From positions 130,762,241 to 130,826,240 of the forward strand of contig NC_044553.1 in assembly GCF_007565055.1 (NCBI RefSeq): 64,000 bases of DNA, written 5' to 3'. Made by a program: the position numbers and the translations under genes. This stretch comes from Rhinopithecus roxellana (taxonomy: Eukaryota > Chordata > Mammalia > Primates > Cercopithecidae). Under the pieces are notes generated by a model that was given only the letters and a program-made list of their open reading frames with translations, was not told the DNA's origin and made no database searches. Positions 50,681 through 62,838 of this stretch are shown piece after piece. Position 1 is the stretch's first letter. Every line of letters begins with the position of its first letter.

Positions 50681-52221
50681 AAGCTTTCAGAGAAACTGCA
50701 TTGCCATGTGTGAATGCAACTCACAGAGTTACACGTTTCTCTTCAGTGATCAGTTTGTTAGCACAGTTTTCTGGAAATCTGCAATTAGATACTTCATAGC
50801 GCAATGAACATTACAGTGACAAAGGAAATATCCAGATGAAAACTAGAAAGAAGCTTTCTTAGAAACTTCTTGGTGATGTGTGAATTCATCTCACAGAGTT
50901 ACACTTATGTTTCGTGGAGCAGTCCATTAACACTGTCTTTTGGGAAACTGAGAAGGGCTTCTTTGGATCACATTGAGGCCTACGCTGATAAAGGAAATTT
51001 CATCCGTTCAAAACGTGAAAGAAGCTTTCTGAGAAACTTCTTTCTGATCTGTGAGTTCATCTCACAGGGTTACAACCTCTGCCTCAAGAAGCAGTTTGCT
51101 AACACTCTTTTCGTGGAAACTGCAAAGTGATATTTGGGAGCATATTGGGGCCCATGGTGATAAAGGAATTATCCTCACATAATAACTAAAGAGAAGCTTT
51201 CTGAGAAACTGCCTTGCCATGTGTGAATGCAACTCACAGAGTTACACGTTTCTCTTCAGTGATCAGTTTGTTAGCACAGTTTTCTGGAAATCTGCAATTA
51301 GATACTTCATAGCGCAATGAACATTACAGTGACAAAGGAAATATCCAGATGAAAACTAGAAAGAAGCTTTCTTAGAAACTTCTTGGTGATGTGTGAATTC
51401 ATCTCACAGAGTTACACTTATGTTTCGTGGAACAGTCCATTTACACTGTCTTTGGGGAAACTGAGAAGGGCTTCTTTGGATCACATTGAGGCCTACGCTG
51501 ATAAAGGAAATTTCATCCGTTCAAAACTTGAAAGAAGCTTTCTGAGAAACTTCTTTCTGATCTGTGAGTTCATCTCACAGAGTTACAATCTCTGCCTCAA
51601 GAAGCAGTTTGCTAACACTCTTTTCGTGGAATCTGCAAAGTGATATTTGGGAGCCTATTGGGGCTCATGGTGATAAAGGAAATATCCTCACATAATAACT
51701 AAAGAGAAGCTTTCTGAGAAACTGAATTGCCATGTGTGAATGCAACTCACAGAGTTACACGTTTCTCTTCAGTGATCAGTTTGTTAGCACAGTTTTCTCG
51801 AAATCTGCAATTAGATACTTCATAGCGCAATGAACATTACAGTGACAAAGGAAATATCCACAGATGAAAACTAGAAAGAAGCTTTCCTAGAAACTTCTTG
51901 GTGATGTGTGAATTCATCTCACAGAGTTACACTTATGTTTCGTGGAACAGTGCATTAACACTGTCTTTGGGGAAACTGAGAAGGGCTTCTTTGGATCACA
52001 TTGAGGCCTACGCTGATAAAGGAAATTTCATCCGTTCAAAACGTGAAAGAAGCTTTCTGAGAAACTTCTTTCTGATCTGTGAGTTCATCTCACAGAGTTA
52101 CAACCTCTGCCTCAAGAAGCAGTTTGCTAACACTCTTTTCGTGGAAACTGCAAAGTGATATTTGGGAGCATATTGGGGCCCATGGTGATAAAGGAATTAT
52201 CCTCACATAATAACTAAAGAG

Positions 52222-53591
52222 AAGCTTTCTGAGAAACTGCCTTGCCATGTGTGAATGCAACTCACAGAGTTACACGTTTCTCTTCAGTGATCAGTTTGTT
52301 AGCACAGTTTTCTGGAAATCTGCAATTAGATACTTCATAGCGCAATGAACATTACAGTGACAAAGGAAATATCCAGATGAAAACTAGAAAGAAGCTTTCT
52401 TAGAAACTTCTTGGTGATGTGTGAATTCAACTCACAGAGTTACACTTATGTTTCGTGGAGCAGTCCATTAACACTGTCTTTGGGGAAACTGAGAAGGGCT
52501 TCTTTGGATCACATTGAGGCCTACGCTGATAAAGGAATTTTCATCCGTTCAAAACGTGAAAGAAGCATTCTGAGAAACTTCTTTCTGATCTGTGAGTACA
52601 TCTCACAGAGTTACAATCTCTGCCTCAAGAAGCAGTTTGCTAACACTCTTTTCGTGGAATCTGCAAAGTGATATTTGGGAGCCTATTGGGGCTCATGGTG
52701 ATAAAGGAAATATCCTCACATAATAACTAAAGAGAAGCTTTCTGAGAAACTGCATTGCCATGTGTGAATGCAACTCACAGAGTTACACGTTTCTCTTCAG
52801 TGATCAGTTTGTTAGCACAGTTCTCTGGAAATCTGCAATTAGATACTTCATAGCGCAATGAACATTACAGTGACAAAGGAAATATCCACAGATGAAAACT
52901 AGAAAGAAGCTTTCTGAGAAACTTCTCTCTGATCTGTGAGTTCATCTCACAGAGTTACAACCTCTGCCTCAAGAAGCAGTTTGCTAACACTCTTTTCGTG
53001 GAAACTGCAAAGTGATATTTGGGAGCATATTGGGGCCCATGGTGATAAAGGAAATATCCTCACATAATAACTAAAGAGAAGCTTTCAGAGAAACTGCATT
53101 GCCATGTGTGAATGCAACTCACAGAGTTACACGTTTCTCTTCAGTGATCAGTTTGTTAGCACAGTTTTCTGGAAATCTGCAATTAGATACTTCATAGCGC
53201 AATGAACATTACAGTGACAAAGGAAATATCCAGATGAAAACTAGAAAGAAGCTTTCTTAGAAACTTCTTGGTGATGTGTGAATTCATCTCACAGAGTTAC
53301 ACTTATGTTTCGTGGAGCAGTCCATTAACACTGTCTTTTGGGAAACTGAGAAGGGCTTCTTTGGATCACATTGAGGCCTACGCTGATAAAGGAAATTTCA
53401 TCCGTTCAAAACGTGAAAGAAGCTTTCTGAGAAACTTCTTTCTGATCTGTGAGTTCATCTCACAGGGTTACAACCTCTGCCTCAAGAAGCAGTTTGCTAA
53501 CACTCTTTTCGTGGAAACTGCAAAGTGATATTTGGGAGCATATTGGGGCCCATGGTGATAAAGGAATTATCCTCACATAATAACTAAAGAG
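52222..53591 (+). repeat. Eight-monomer unit (1,370 bp), third copy
   Basis: Counterpart of 38523-39892 at +13,699 bp. Confidence 0.83.
52735..53078 (+). repeat. b-less dimer a-c, class 2 (copy 8)
   Basis: Full 344-bp class 2 dimer, 13,699 bp after copy 5. Confidence 0.84.
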
Positions 53592-54961
53592 AAGCTTTCT
53601 GAGAAACTGCCTTGCCATGTGTGAATGCAACTCACAGAGTTACACGTTTCTCTTCAGTGATCAGTTTGTTAGCACAGTTTTCTGGAAATCTGCAATTAGA
53701 TACTTCATAGCGCAATGAACATTACAGTGACAAAGGAAATATCCAGATGAAAACTAGAAAGAAGCTTTCTTAGAAACTTCTTGGTGATGTGTGAATTCAA
53801 CTCACAGAGTTACACTTATGTTTCGTGGAGCAGTCCATTAACACTGTCTTTGGGGAAACTGAGAAGGGCTTCTTTGGATCACATTGAGGCCTACGCTGAT
53901 AAAGGAATTTTCATCCGTTCAAAACGTGAAAGAAGCATTCTGAGAAACTTCTTTCTGATCTGTGAGTACATCTCACAGAGTTACAATCTCTGCCTCAAGA
54001 AGCAGTTTGCTAACACTCTTTTCGTGGAATCTGCAAAGTGATATTTGGGAGCCTATTGGGGCTCATGGTGATAAAGGAAATATCCTCACATAATAACTAA
54101 AGAGAAGCTTTCTGAGAAACTGCATTGCCATGTGTGAATGCAACTCACAGAGTTACACGTTTCTCTTCAGTGATCAGTTTGTTAGCACAGTTCTCTGGAA
54201 ATCTGCAATTAGATACTTCATAGCGCAATGAACATTACAGTGACAAAGGAAATATCCACAGATGAAAACTAGAAAGAAGCTTTCTGAGAAACTTCTCTCT
54301 GATCTGTGAGTTCATCTCACAGAGTTACAACCTCTGCCTCAAGAAGCAGTTTGCTAACACTCTTTTCGTGGAAACTGCAAAGTGATATTTGGGAGCATAT
54401 TGGGGCCCATGGTGATAAAGGAAATATCCTCACATAATAACTAAAGAGAAGCTTTCAGAGAAACTGCATTGCCATGTGTGAATGCAACTCACAGAGTTAC
54501 ACGTTTCTCTTCAGTGATCAGTTTGTTAGCACAGTTTTCTGGAAATCTGCAATTAGATACTTCATAGCGCAATGAACATTACAGTGACAAAGGAAATATC
54601 CAGATGAAAACTAGAAAGAAGCTTTCTTAGAAACTTCTTGGTGATGTGTGAATTCATCTCACAGAGTTACACTTATGTTTCGTGGAGCAGTCCATTAACA
54701 CTGTCTTTTGGGAAACTGAGAAGGGCTTCTTTGGATCACATTGAGGCCTACGCTGATAAAGGAAATTTCATCCGTTCAAAACGTGAAAGAAGCTTTCTGA
54801 GAAACTTCTTTCTGATCTGTGAGTTCATCTCACAGAGTTACAACCTCTGCCTCAAGAAGCAGTTTGCTAACACTCTTTTCGTGGAAACTGCAAAGTGATA
54901 TTTGGGAGCCTATTGGGGCCCATGGTGATAAAGGAATTATCCTCACATAATAACTAAAGAG
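53592..54961 (+). repeat. Eight-monomer unit (1,370 bp), fourth copy
   Basis: Counterpart of 39893-41262 at +13,699 bp. Confidence 0.83.
54105..54448 (+). repeat. b-less dimer a-c, class 2 (copy 9)
   Basis: Full 344-bp class 2 dimer, 13,699 bp after copy 6. Confidence 0.84.
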
Positions 54962-55989
54962 AAGCTTTCTGAGAAACTGCATTGCCATGTGTGAATGCAA
55001 CTCACAGAGTTAAACGTTTCACTTCAGTGATCAGTTTGTTAACACAGTTTTCTGGAAATCTGCAATTAGATACTTCATAGCGCAATGAACATTACAGTGA
55101 CAAAGGAAATATCCAGATAAAAACTAGAAAGAAGCTTTCTTAGAAACTTCTTGGTGATGTGTGAATTCATCTCACCGAGTTACACTTATGTTTCGTGGAA
55201 CAGTGCATTAACACTGTCTTTGGGGAAACTGAGAAGGGCTTCTTTGGATCACATTGAGGCCTACGCTGATAAAGGAAATTTCATCCGTTCAAAACGTGAA
55301 AGAAGCTTTCTGAGAAACTTCTTTCTGATCTGTGAGTTCATCTCACAGAGTTACAACCTCTGCCTCAAGAAGCAGTTTGCTAACACTCTTTTCGTGGAAT
55401 CTGCAAAGTGATATTTGGGAGCCTATTGGGGCTCATGGTGATAAAGGAAATATCCTCACATAATAACTAAAGAGAAGCTTTCTGAGAAACTGCATTGCCA
55501 TATGTGAATGCAACTCACAGAGTTACACGTTTCTCTTCAGTGATCAGTTTGTTAGCACAGTTTTCTGGAAATCTGCAATTAGATACTTCATAGCGCAATG
55601 AACATTACAGTGACAAAGGAAATATCCACAGATGAAAACTAGAAAGAAGCTTTCCTAGAAACTTCTTGGTGATGTGTGAAATCATCTCACCGAGTTACAC
55701 TTATGTTTCGTGGAACAGTGCATTAAGACTGTTTTTGGGGAAACTGAGAAGGGCTTCTTTGGATCACATTGAGGCCTACGCTGATAAAGGAAATTTCCTC
55801 CGTTGAAAACGTGAAAGAAGCTTTCTGAGAAACTTCTTTCTGATCTGTGAGTTCATCTCACAGAGTTACAACCTCTGCCTCAAGAAGCAGTTTGCTAACA
55901 CTCTTTTCGTGGAAACTGCAAAGTGATATTTGGGAGCATATTGGGGCCCATGGTGATAAAGGAATTATCCTCACATAATAACTAAAGAG

Positions 55990-56333
55990 AAGCTTTCTGA
56001 GAAACTGCATTGCCATGTGTGAATGCAACTCACAGAGTTACACGTTTCTCTTCAGTGATCAGTTTGTTAGCACAGTTTTCTGGAAATCTGCAATTAGATA
56101 CTTCATAGCGCAATGAACATTACAGTGACAAAGGAAATATCCACAGATGAAAACTAGAAAGAAGCTTTCTGAGAAACTTCTTTCTGATCTGTGAGTTCAT
56201 CTCACAGAGTTACAATCTCTGCCTCAAGAAGCCGTTTACTAACACTCTTTTCGTGGAATCTGCACAGTGATATTTGGGAGCCTGTTGGGGCTCATGGTGA
56301 TAAAGGAAATATCCTCACATAATAACTAAAGAG
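55990..56333 (+). repeat. b-less dimer a-c, class 1, copy 4
   Basis: 344 bp, at exactly 13,699 bp from copy 3 with the same markers. Marks the SR3/SR4 boundary. Confidence 0.85.
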
Positions 56334-59069
56334 AAGTTTTCTGAGAAACTGAATTGCCATGTGTGAATGCAACTCACAGAGTTACACGTTTCTCTACAGT
56401 GATCAGTTTGTTAGCACAGTTTTCTCGAAATCTGCAATTAGATACTTCATAGCGCAATGAACATTACAGTGACAAAGGAAATATCCACAGATGAAAACTA
56501 GAAAGAAGCTTTCTTAGAAACTTCTTGGTGATGTGTGAATTCATCTCACAGTTACACTTATGTTTCGTGGAACAGTCCATTAACACTGTCTTTGGGGAAA
56601 CTGAGAAGGGCTTCTTTGGATCACATGAGGCCTACGCTGATAAAGGAAATTTCATCCGTTCAAAACGTGAAAGAAGCTTTCTGAGAAACTTCTTTCTGAT
56701 CTGTGAGTTCATCTCACAGAGTTACAACCTATGCCTCAAGAAGCAGTTTGCTAACACTCTTTTCGGGGAAACTGCAAAGTGATATTTGGGAGCATATTGG
56801 GGCCCATGGTGATAAAGGAATTGTCCTCACATAATAACTAAAGAGAAGCTTTCTGAGAAACTGCATTGCCATGTGTGAATGCAACTCACAGAGTTACACG
56901 TTCCTCTTCAGTGATCAGTTTGTTAGCACAGTTTTCTGGAAATCTGCAAATAGATACTTCATAGCGCAATGAACATTACAGTGACAAAGGAAATATCCAG
57001 ATGAAAACTAGAAAGAAGCTTTCTTAGAAACTTCTTGGTGATGTGTGAATTCATCTCACAGAGTTACACTTATGTTTCGTGGAACAGTCCATTTACACTG
57101 TCTTTGGGGAAACTGAGAAGGGCTTCTTTGGATCACATTGAGGCCTACGCTGATAAAGGAAATTTCCTCCGTTCAAAACGTGAAAGAAGCTTTCTGAGAA
57201 ACTTCTTTCTGATCTGTGAGTTCATCTCACAGAGTTACAATCTCTGCCTCAAGAAGCAGTTTGCTAACACTCTTTTCCTGGAAACTGCAAAGTGGTATTT
57301 GGGAGCATATTGGGGCCCATGGTGATAAAGGAATTATCCTCACGTAATAACTAAAGAGAAGCTTTCTGAGAAACTGTATTGCCATGTGTGAATGCAACTC
57401 ACAGAGTTACACGTTTCTCTTCAGTGATCAGTTTGTTAGCACAGTTTTCTCGAAATCTGCAATTAGATACTTCATAGCGCAATGAACATTACAGTGACAA
57501 AGGAAATATCCAGATGAAAACTAGAAAGAAGATTTCTTAGAAACTTCTTGGTGATGTGTGAATTCATCTCACAGAGTTACACTTATGTTTCGTGGAACAG
57601 TCCATTTACACTGTCTTTGGGGAAACTGAGAAGGGCTTCTTTGGATCACATTGAGGCCTACGCTGATAAAGGAAATTTCATCCGTTCAAAACGTGAAAGA
57701 AGCTTTCTGAGAAACTTCTTTCTGATCTGTGAGTTCATCTCACAGAGTTACAATCTCTGCCTCAAGAAGCAGTTTGCTAACACTCTTTTCGTGGAATCTG
57801 CAAAGTGATATTTGGGAGCCTGTTTGGGCTCATGGTGATAAAGGAAATAACCTCACATAATAACTAAAGAGAAGCTTTCTGAGAAACTGAATTGCCATGT
57901 GTGAATGCAACTCACAGAGTTACACGTTTCTCTTCAGTGATCAGTTTGTTAGCACAGTTTTCTGGAAATCTGCAATTAGATACTTCATAGCGCAATGAAC
58001 ATTACAGTGACAAAGGAAATATCCAGATGAAAACTAGAAAGAAGCTTTCTTAGAAACTTCTTGGTGATGTGTGAATTCATCTCACAGAGTTACACTTATG
58101 TTTCGTGGAGCAGTCCATTAACACTGTCTTTGGGGAAACTGAGAAGGGCTTCTTTGGATCACATTGAGGCCTACGCTGATAAAGGAAATTTCATCCGTTC
58201 AAAACATGAAAGAAGCATTCTGAGAAACTTCTTTCTGATCGGTGAGTACATCTCACAGAGTTACAATCTCTGCCTCAAGAAGCAGTTTGCTAACACTCTT
58301 TTCGTGGAATCTGCAAAGTGATATTTGGGAGCCAATTGGGGCTCATGGTGATAAAGGAAATATCCTCACATAATAACTAAAGAGAAGCTTTCTGAGAAAC
58401 TGCATTGCCATGTGTGAATGCAACTCACAGAGTTACACGTTTCTCTTCAGTGATCAGTTTGTTAGCACAGTTTTCTGGAAATCTGCAATTAGATACTTCA
58501 TAGCGCAATGAACATTACAGTGACAAAGGAAATATCCACAGATGAAAACTAGAAAGAAGCTTTCTTAGAAACTTTTTGGTGATGTGTGAATTCATCTCAC
58601 AGTTACACTTATGTTTCGTGGAACAGTCCATTAACACTGTCTTTGGGGAAACTGAGAAGGGCTTCTTTGGATCACATTGAGGCCTACGCTGATAAAGGAA
58701 ATTTCATCCGTTCAAAACGTGAAAGAAGCATTCTGAGAAACTTCTTTCTGATCTGTGAGTACATCTCACAGAGTTACAATCTCTGCCTCAAGAAGCAGTT
58801 TGCTAACACTCTTTTCGTGGAATCTGCAAAGTGATATTTGGGAGCCTATTGGGGCACATGGTGATAAAGGAAATATCCTCACATAATAACTAAAGAGAAG
58901 CTTTCTGAGAAACTGCATTGCCATGTGTGAATGCAACTCACAGAGTTACACGTTTCTCTTCAGTGATCAGTTTGTTAGCACAGTTTTCTGGAAATCTGCA
59001 ATTAGATATTTCATAGCGCAATGAACATTACAGTGACAAAGGAAATATCCACACATGAAAACAAGAAAG

Positions 59070-59240
59070 AAGCTTTCTGAGAAACTTCTTTCTGATCTGT
59101 GAGTTCATCTCACAGAGTTACCCTTATGTTTCGTGGAACAGTGCATTAACACTGTCTTTGGGGAAACTGAGAAGGGCTTCTTTGGATCACATTGAGGCCT
59201 ACGCTGATAAAGGAAATTTCATCCGTTCAAAACGTGAAAG
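59070..59240 (+). repeat. Hybrid c/b monomer, copy 3
   Basis: Same hybrid junction, 13,699 bp downstream of copy 1, carried by the 9.9-kb segment repeat. Confidence 0.88.
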
Positions 59241-60114
59241 AAGCTTTCTGAGAAACTTCTTTCTGATCTGTGAGTTCATCTCACAGAGTTACAACCTCTG
59301 CCTCAAGAAGCAGTTTGCTAACACTCTTTTCGTGGAATCTGCAAAGTGATATTTGGGAGCCTGTTGGGGCTCATGGTGATAAAGGAAATAACCTCACATA
59401 ATAACTAAAGAGAAGCTTTCTGAGAAACTGAATTGCCATGTGTGAACGCAACTCACAGAGTTACACGTTTCTCTTCAGTGATCAGTTTGTTAGCACAGTT
59501 TTCTCGAAATCTGCAATTAGATACTTCATAGCGCAATGAACATTACAGTGACAAAGGAAATATCCACAGATGAAAACTAGAAAGAAGCTTTCTTAGAAAC
59601 TTTTTGGTGATGTGTGAATTCATCTCACAGTTACACTTATGTTTCGTGGAACAGTCCATTAACACTGTCTTTGGGGAAACTGAGAAGGGCTTCTTTGGAT
59701 CACATTGAGGCCTACGCTGATAAAGGAAATTTCATCCGTTCAAAACGTGAAAGAAGCTTTCTGAGAAACTTCTTTCTGATCTGTGAGTTCATCTCACAGA
59801 GTTACAACCTCTGCCTCAAGAAGCAGTTTGCTAACACTCTTTTCGTGGAAACTGCAAAGTGATATTTGGGAGCATATTGGGGCCCATGGTGATAAAGGAA
59901 TTATCCTCACATAATAACTAAAGAGAAGCTTTCTGAGAAACTGCATTGCCATGTGTGAATGCAACTCACAGAGTTACACGTTTCTCTTCAGTGATCAGTT
60001 TGTTAGCACAGTTTTCTGGAAATCTGCAATTAGATACTTCATAGCGCAATGAACATTACAGTGACAAAGGAAATATCCAGATGAAAACTAGAAAGAAGCT
60101 TTCTTAGAAACTTC

Positions 60115-62170
60115 TTGGTGATGTGTGAATTCATCTCACAGAGTTACACTTATGTTTCGTGGAACAGTCCATTTACACTGTCTTTGGGGAAACTGAGAAG
60201 GGCTTCTTTGGATCACATTGAGGCCTACGCTGATAAAGGAAATTTCATCCGTTCAAAACTTGAAAGAAGCTTTCTGAGAAACTTCTTTCTGATCTGTGAG
60301 TTCATCTCACAGAGTTACAATCTCTGCCTCAAGAAGCAGTTTGCTAACACTCTTTTCGTGGAATCTGCAAAGTGATATTTGGGAGCCTATTGGGGCTCAT
60401 GGTGATAAAGGAAATATCCTCACATAATAACTAAAGAGAAGCTTTCTGAGAAACTGAATTGCCATGTGTGAATGCAACTCACAGAGTTACACGTTTCTCT
60501 TCAGTGATCAGTTTGTTAGCACAGTTTTCTCGAAATCTGCAATTAGATACTTCATAGCGCAATGAACATTACAGTGACAAAGGAAATATCCACAGATGAA
60601 AACTAGAAAGAAGCTTTCCTAGAAACTTCTTGGTGATGTGTGAATTCATCTCACAGAGTTACACTTATGTTTCGTGGAACAGTGCATTAACACTGTCTTT
60701 GGGGAAACTGAGAAGGGCTTCTTTGGATCACATTGAGGCCTACGCTGATAAAGGAAATTTCATCCGTTCAAAACGTGAAAGAAGCTTTCTGAGAAACTTC
60801 TTTCTGATCTGTGAGTTCATCTCACAGAGTTACAACCTCTGCCTCAAGAAGCAGTTTGCTAACACTCTTTTCGTGGAAACTGCAAAGTGATATTTGGGAG
60901 CATATTGGGGCCCATGGTGATAAAGGAATTATCCTCACATAATAACTAAAGAGAAGCTTTCTGAGAAACTGCATTGCCATGTGTGAATGCAACTCACAGA
61001 GTTACACGTTTCTCTTCAGTGATCAGTTTGTTAGCACAGTTTTCTGGAAATCTGCAATTAGATACTTCATAGCGCAATGAACATTACAGTGACAAAGGAA
61101 ATATCCAGATGAAAACTAGAAAGAAGCTTTCTTAGAAACTTCTTGGTGATGTGTGAATTCATCTCACAGAGTTACACTTATGTTTCGTGGAACAGTCCAT
61201 TTACACTGTCTTTCTGGAAACTGAGAAGGGCTTCTTTGGATCACATTGAGGCCTACGCTGATAAAGGAAATTTCATCCGTTCAAAACTTGAAAGAAGCTT
61301 TCTGAGAAACTTCTTTCTGATCTGTGAGTTCATCTCACAGAGTTACAATCTCTGCCTCAAGAAGCAGTTTGCTAACACTCTTTTCGTGGAATCTGCAAAG
61401 TGATATTTGGGAGCCTATTGGGGCTCATGGTGATAAAGGAAATATCCTCACATAATAACTAAAGAGAAGCTTTCTGAGAAACTGAATTGCCATGTGTGAA
61501 TGCAACTCACAGAGTTACACGTTTCTCTTCAGTGATCAGTTTGTTAGCACAGTTTTCTCGAAATCTGCAATTAGATACTTCATAGCGCAATGAACATTAC
61601 AGTGACAAAGGAAATATCCACAGATGAAAACTAGAAAGAAGCTTTCCTAGAAACTTCTTGGTGATGTGTGAATTCATCTCACAGAGTTACACTTATGTTT
61701 CGTGGAACAGTGCATTAACACTGTCTTTGGGGAAACTGAGAAGGGCTTCTTTGGATCACATTGAGGCCTACGCTGATAAAGGAAATTTCATCCGTTCAAA
61801 ACGTGAAAGAAGCTTTCTGAGAAACTTCTTTCTGATCTGTGAGTTCATCTCACAGAGTTACAACCTCTGCCTCAAGAAGCAGTTTGCTAACACTCTTTTC
61901 GTGGAAACTGCAAAGTGATATTTGGGAGCATATTGGGGCCCATGGTGATAAAGGAATTATCCTCACATAATAACTAAAGAGAAGCTTTCTGAGAAACTGC
62001 CTTGCCATGTGTGAATGCAACTCACAGAGTTACACGTTTCTCTTCAGTGATCAGTTTGTTAGCACAGTTTTCTGGAAATCTGCAATTAGATACTTCATAG
62101 CGCAATGAACATTACAGTGACAAAGGAAATATCCAGATGAAAACTAGAAAGAAGCTTTCTTAGAAACTTC
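60115..62170 (+). repeat. Six-monomer tandem (1,028 bp x 2)
   Basis: The pair of trimers at 60115-61142 (CATTTACAC with AAACTTG, then GAACAGTGC) is followed at 61143-62170 by the same pair at a 1,028-bp offset. The second copy has TCTTTCTGGAAAC where the first has TCTTTGGGGAAAC (near 61211). Confidence 0.82.
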
Positions 62171-62494
62171 TTGGTGATGTGTGAATTCAACTCACAGAGT
62201 TACACTTATGTTTCGTGGAGCAGTCCATTAACACTGTCTTTGGGGAAACTGAGAAGGGCTTCTTTGGATCACATTGAGGCCTACGCTGATAAAGGAATTT
62301 TCATCCGTTCAAAACGTGAAAGAAGCATTCTGAGAAACTTCTTTCTGATCTGTGAGTACATCTCACAGAGTTACAATCTCTGCCTCAAGAAGCAGTTTGC
62401 TAACACTCTTTTCGTGGAATCTGCAAAGTGATATTTGGGAGCCTATTGGGGCTCATGGTGATAAAGGAAATATCCTCACATAATAACTAAAGAG

Positions 62495-62838
62495 AAGCTT
62501 TCTGAGAAACTGCATTGCCATGTGTGAATGCAACTCACAGAGTTACACGTTTCTCTTCAGTGATCAGTTTGTTAGCACAGTTCTCTGGAAATCTGCAATT
62601 AGATACTTCATAGCGCAATGAACATTACAGTGACAAAGGAAATATCCACAGATGAAAACTAGAAAGAAGCTTTCTGAGAAACTTCTCTCTGATCTGTGAG
62701 TTCATCTCACAGAGTTACAACCTCTGCCTCAAGAAGCAGTTTGCTAACACTCTTTTCGTGGAAACTGCAAAGTGATATTTGGGAGCATATTGGGGCCCAT
62801 GGTGATAAAGGAAATATCCTCACATAATAACTAAAGAG
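62495..62838 (+). repeat. b-less dimer a-c, class 2 (copy 10)
   Basis: Full 344-bp class 2 dimer, 8,390 bp after copy 9. Confidence 0.84.

Larger units (their letters stand above)
42463..56161 (+). repeat. Superunit SR3 (~80 monomers)
   Basis: Runs 13,699 bp between junctions. It contains the 2,569-bp fifteen-monomer tandem (44686-49823), two of the three c/b hybrid monomers, and three b-less trimers of the CTTCTCTCTG class. Rare private markers shared with SR4 include GATCACATGAGGCC (one base lost), ACCTATGCCTC, GAAGATTTCTTAG and GATCGGTGAGTAC. Confidence 0.82.
51214..61107 (+). repeat. 9.9-kb segment, right copy of constant-offset repeat
   Basis: Right copy of 37515-47408. The left limit is set by ACTGCATTGCC versus ACTGCCTTGCC at 37514/51213, the right limit by AATATCCACAG versus AATATCCAGATG after 47408/61107. 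Confidence 0.85.
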
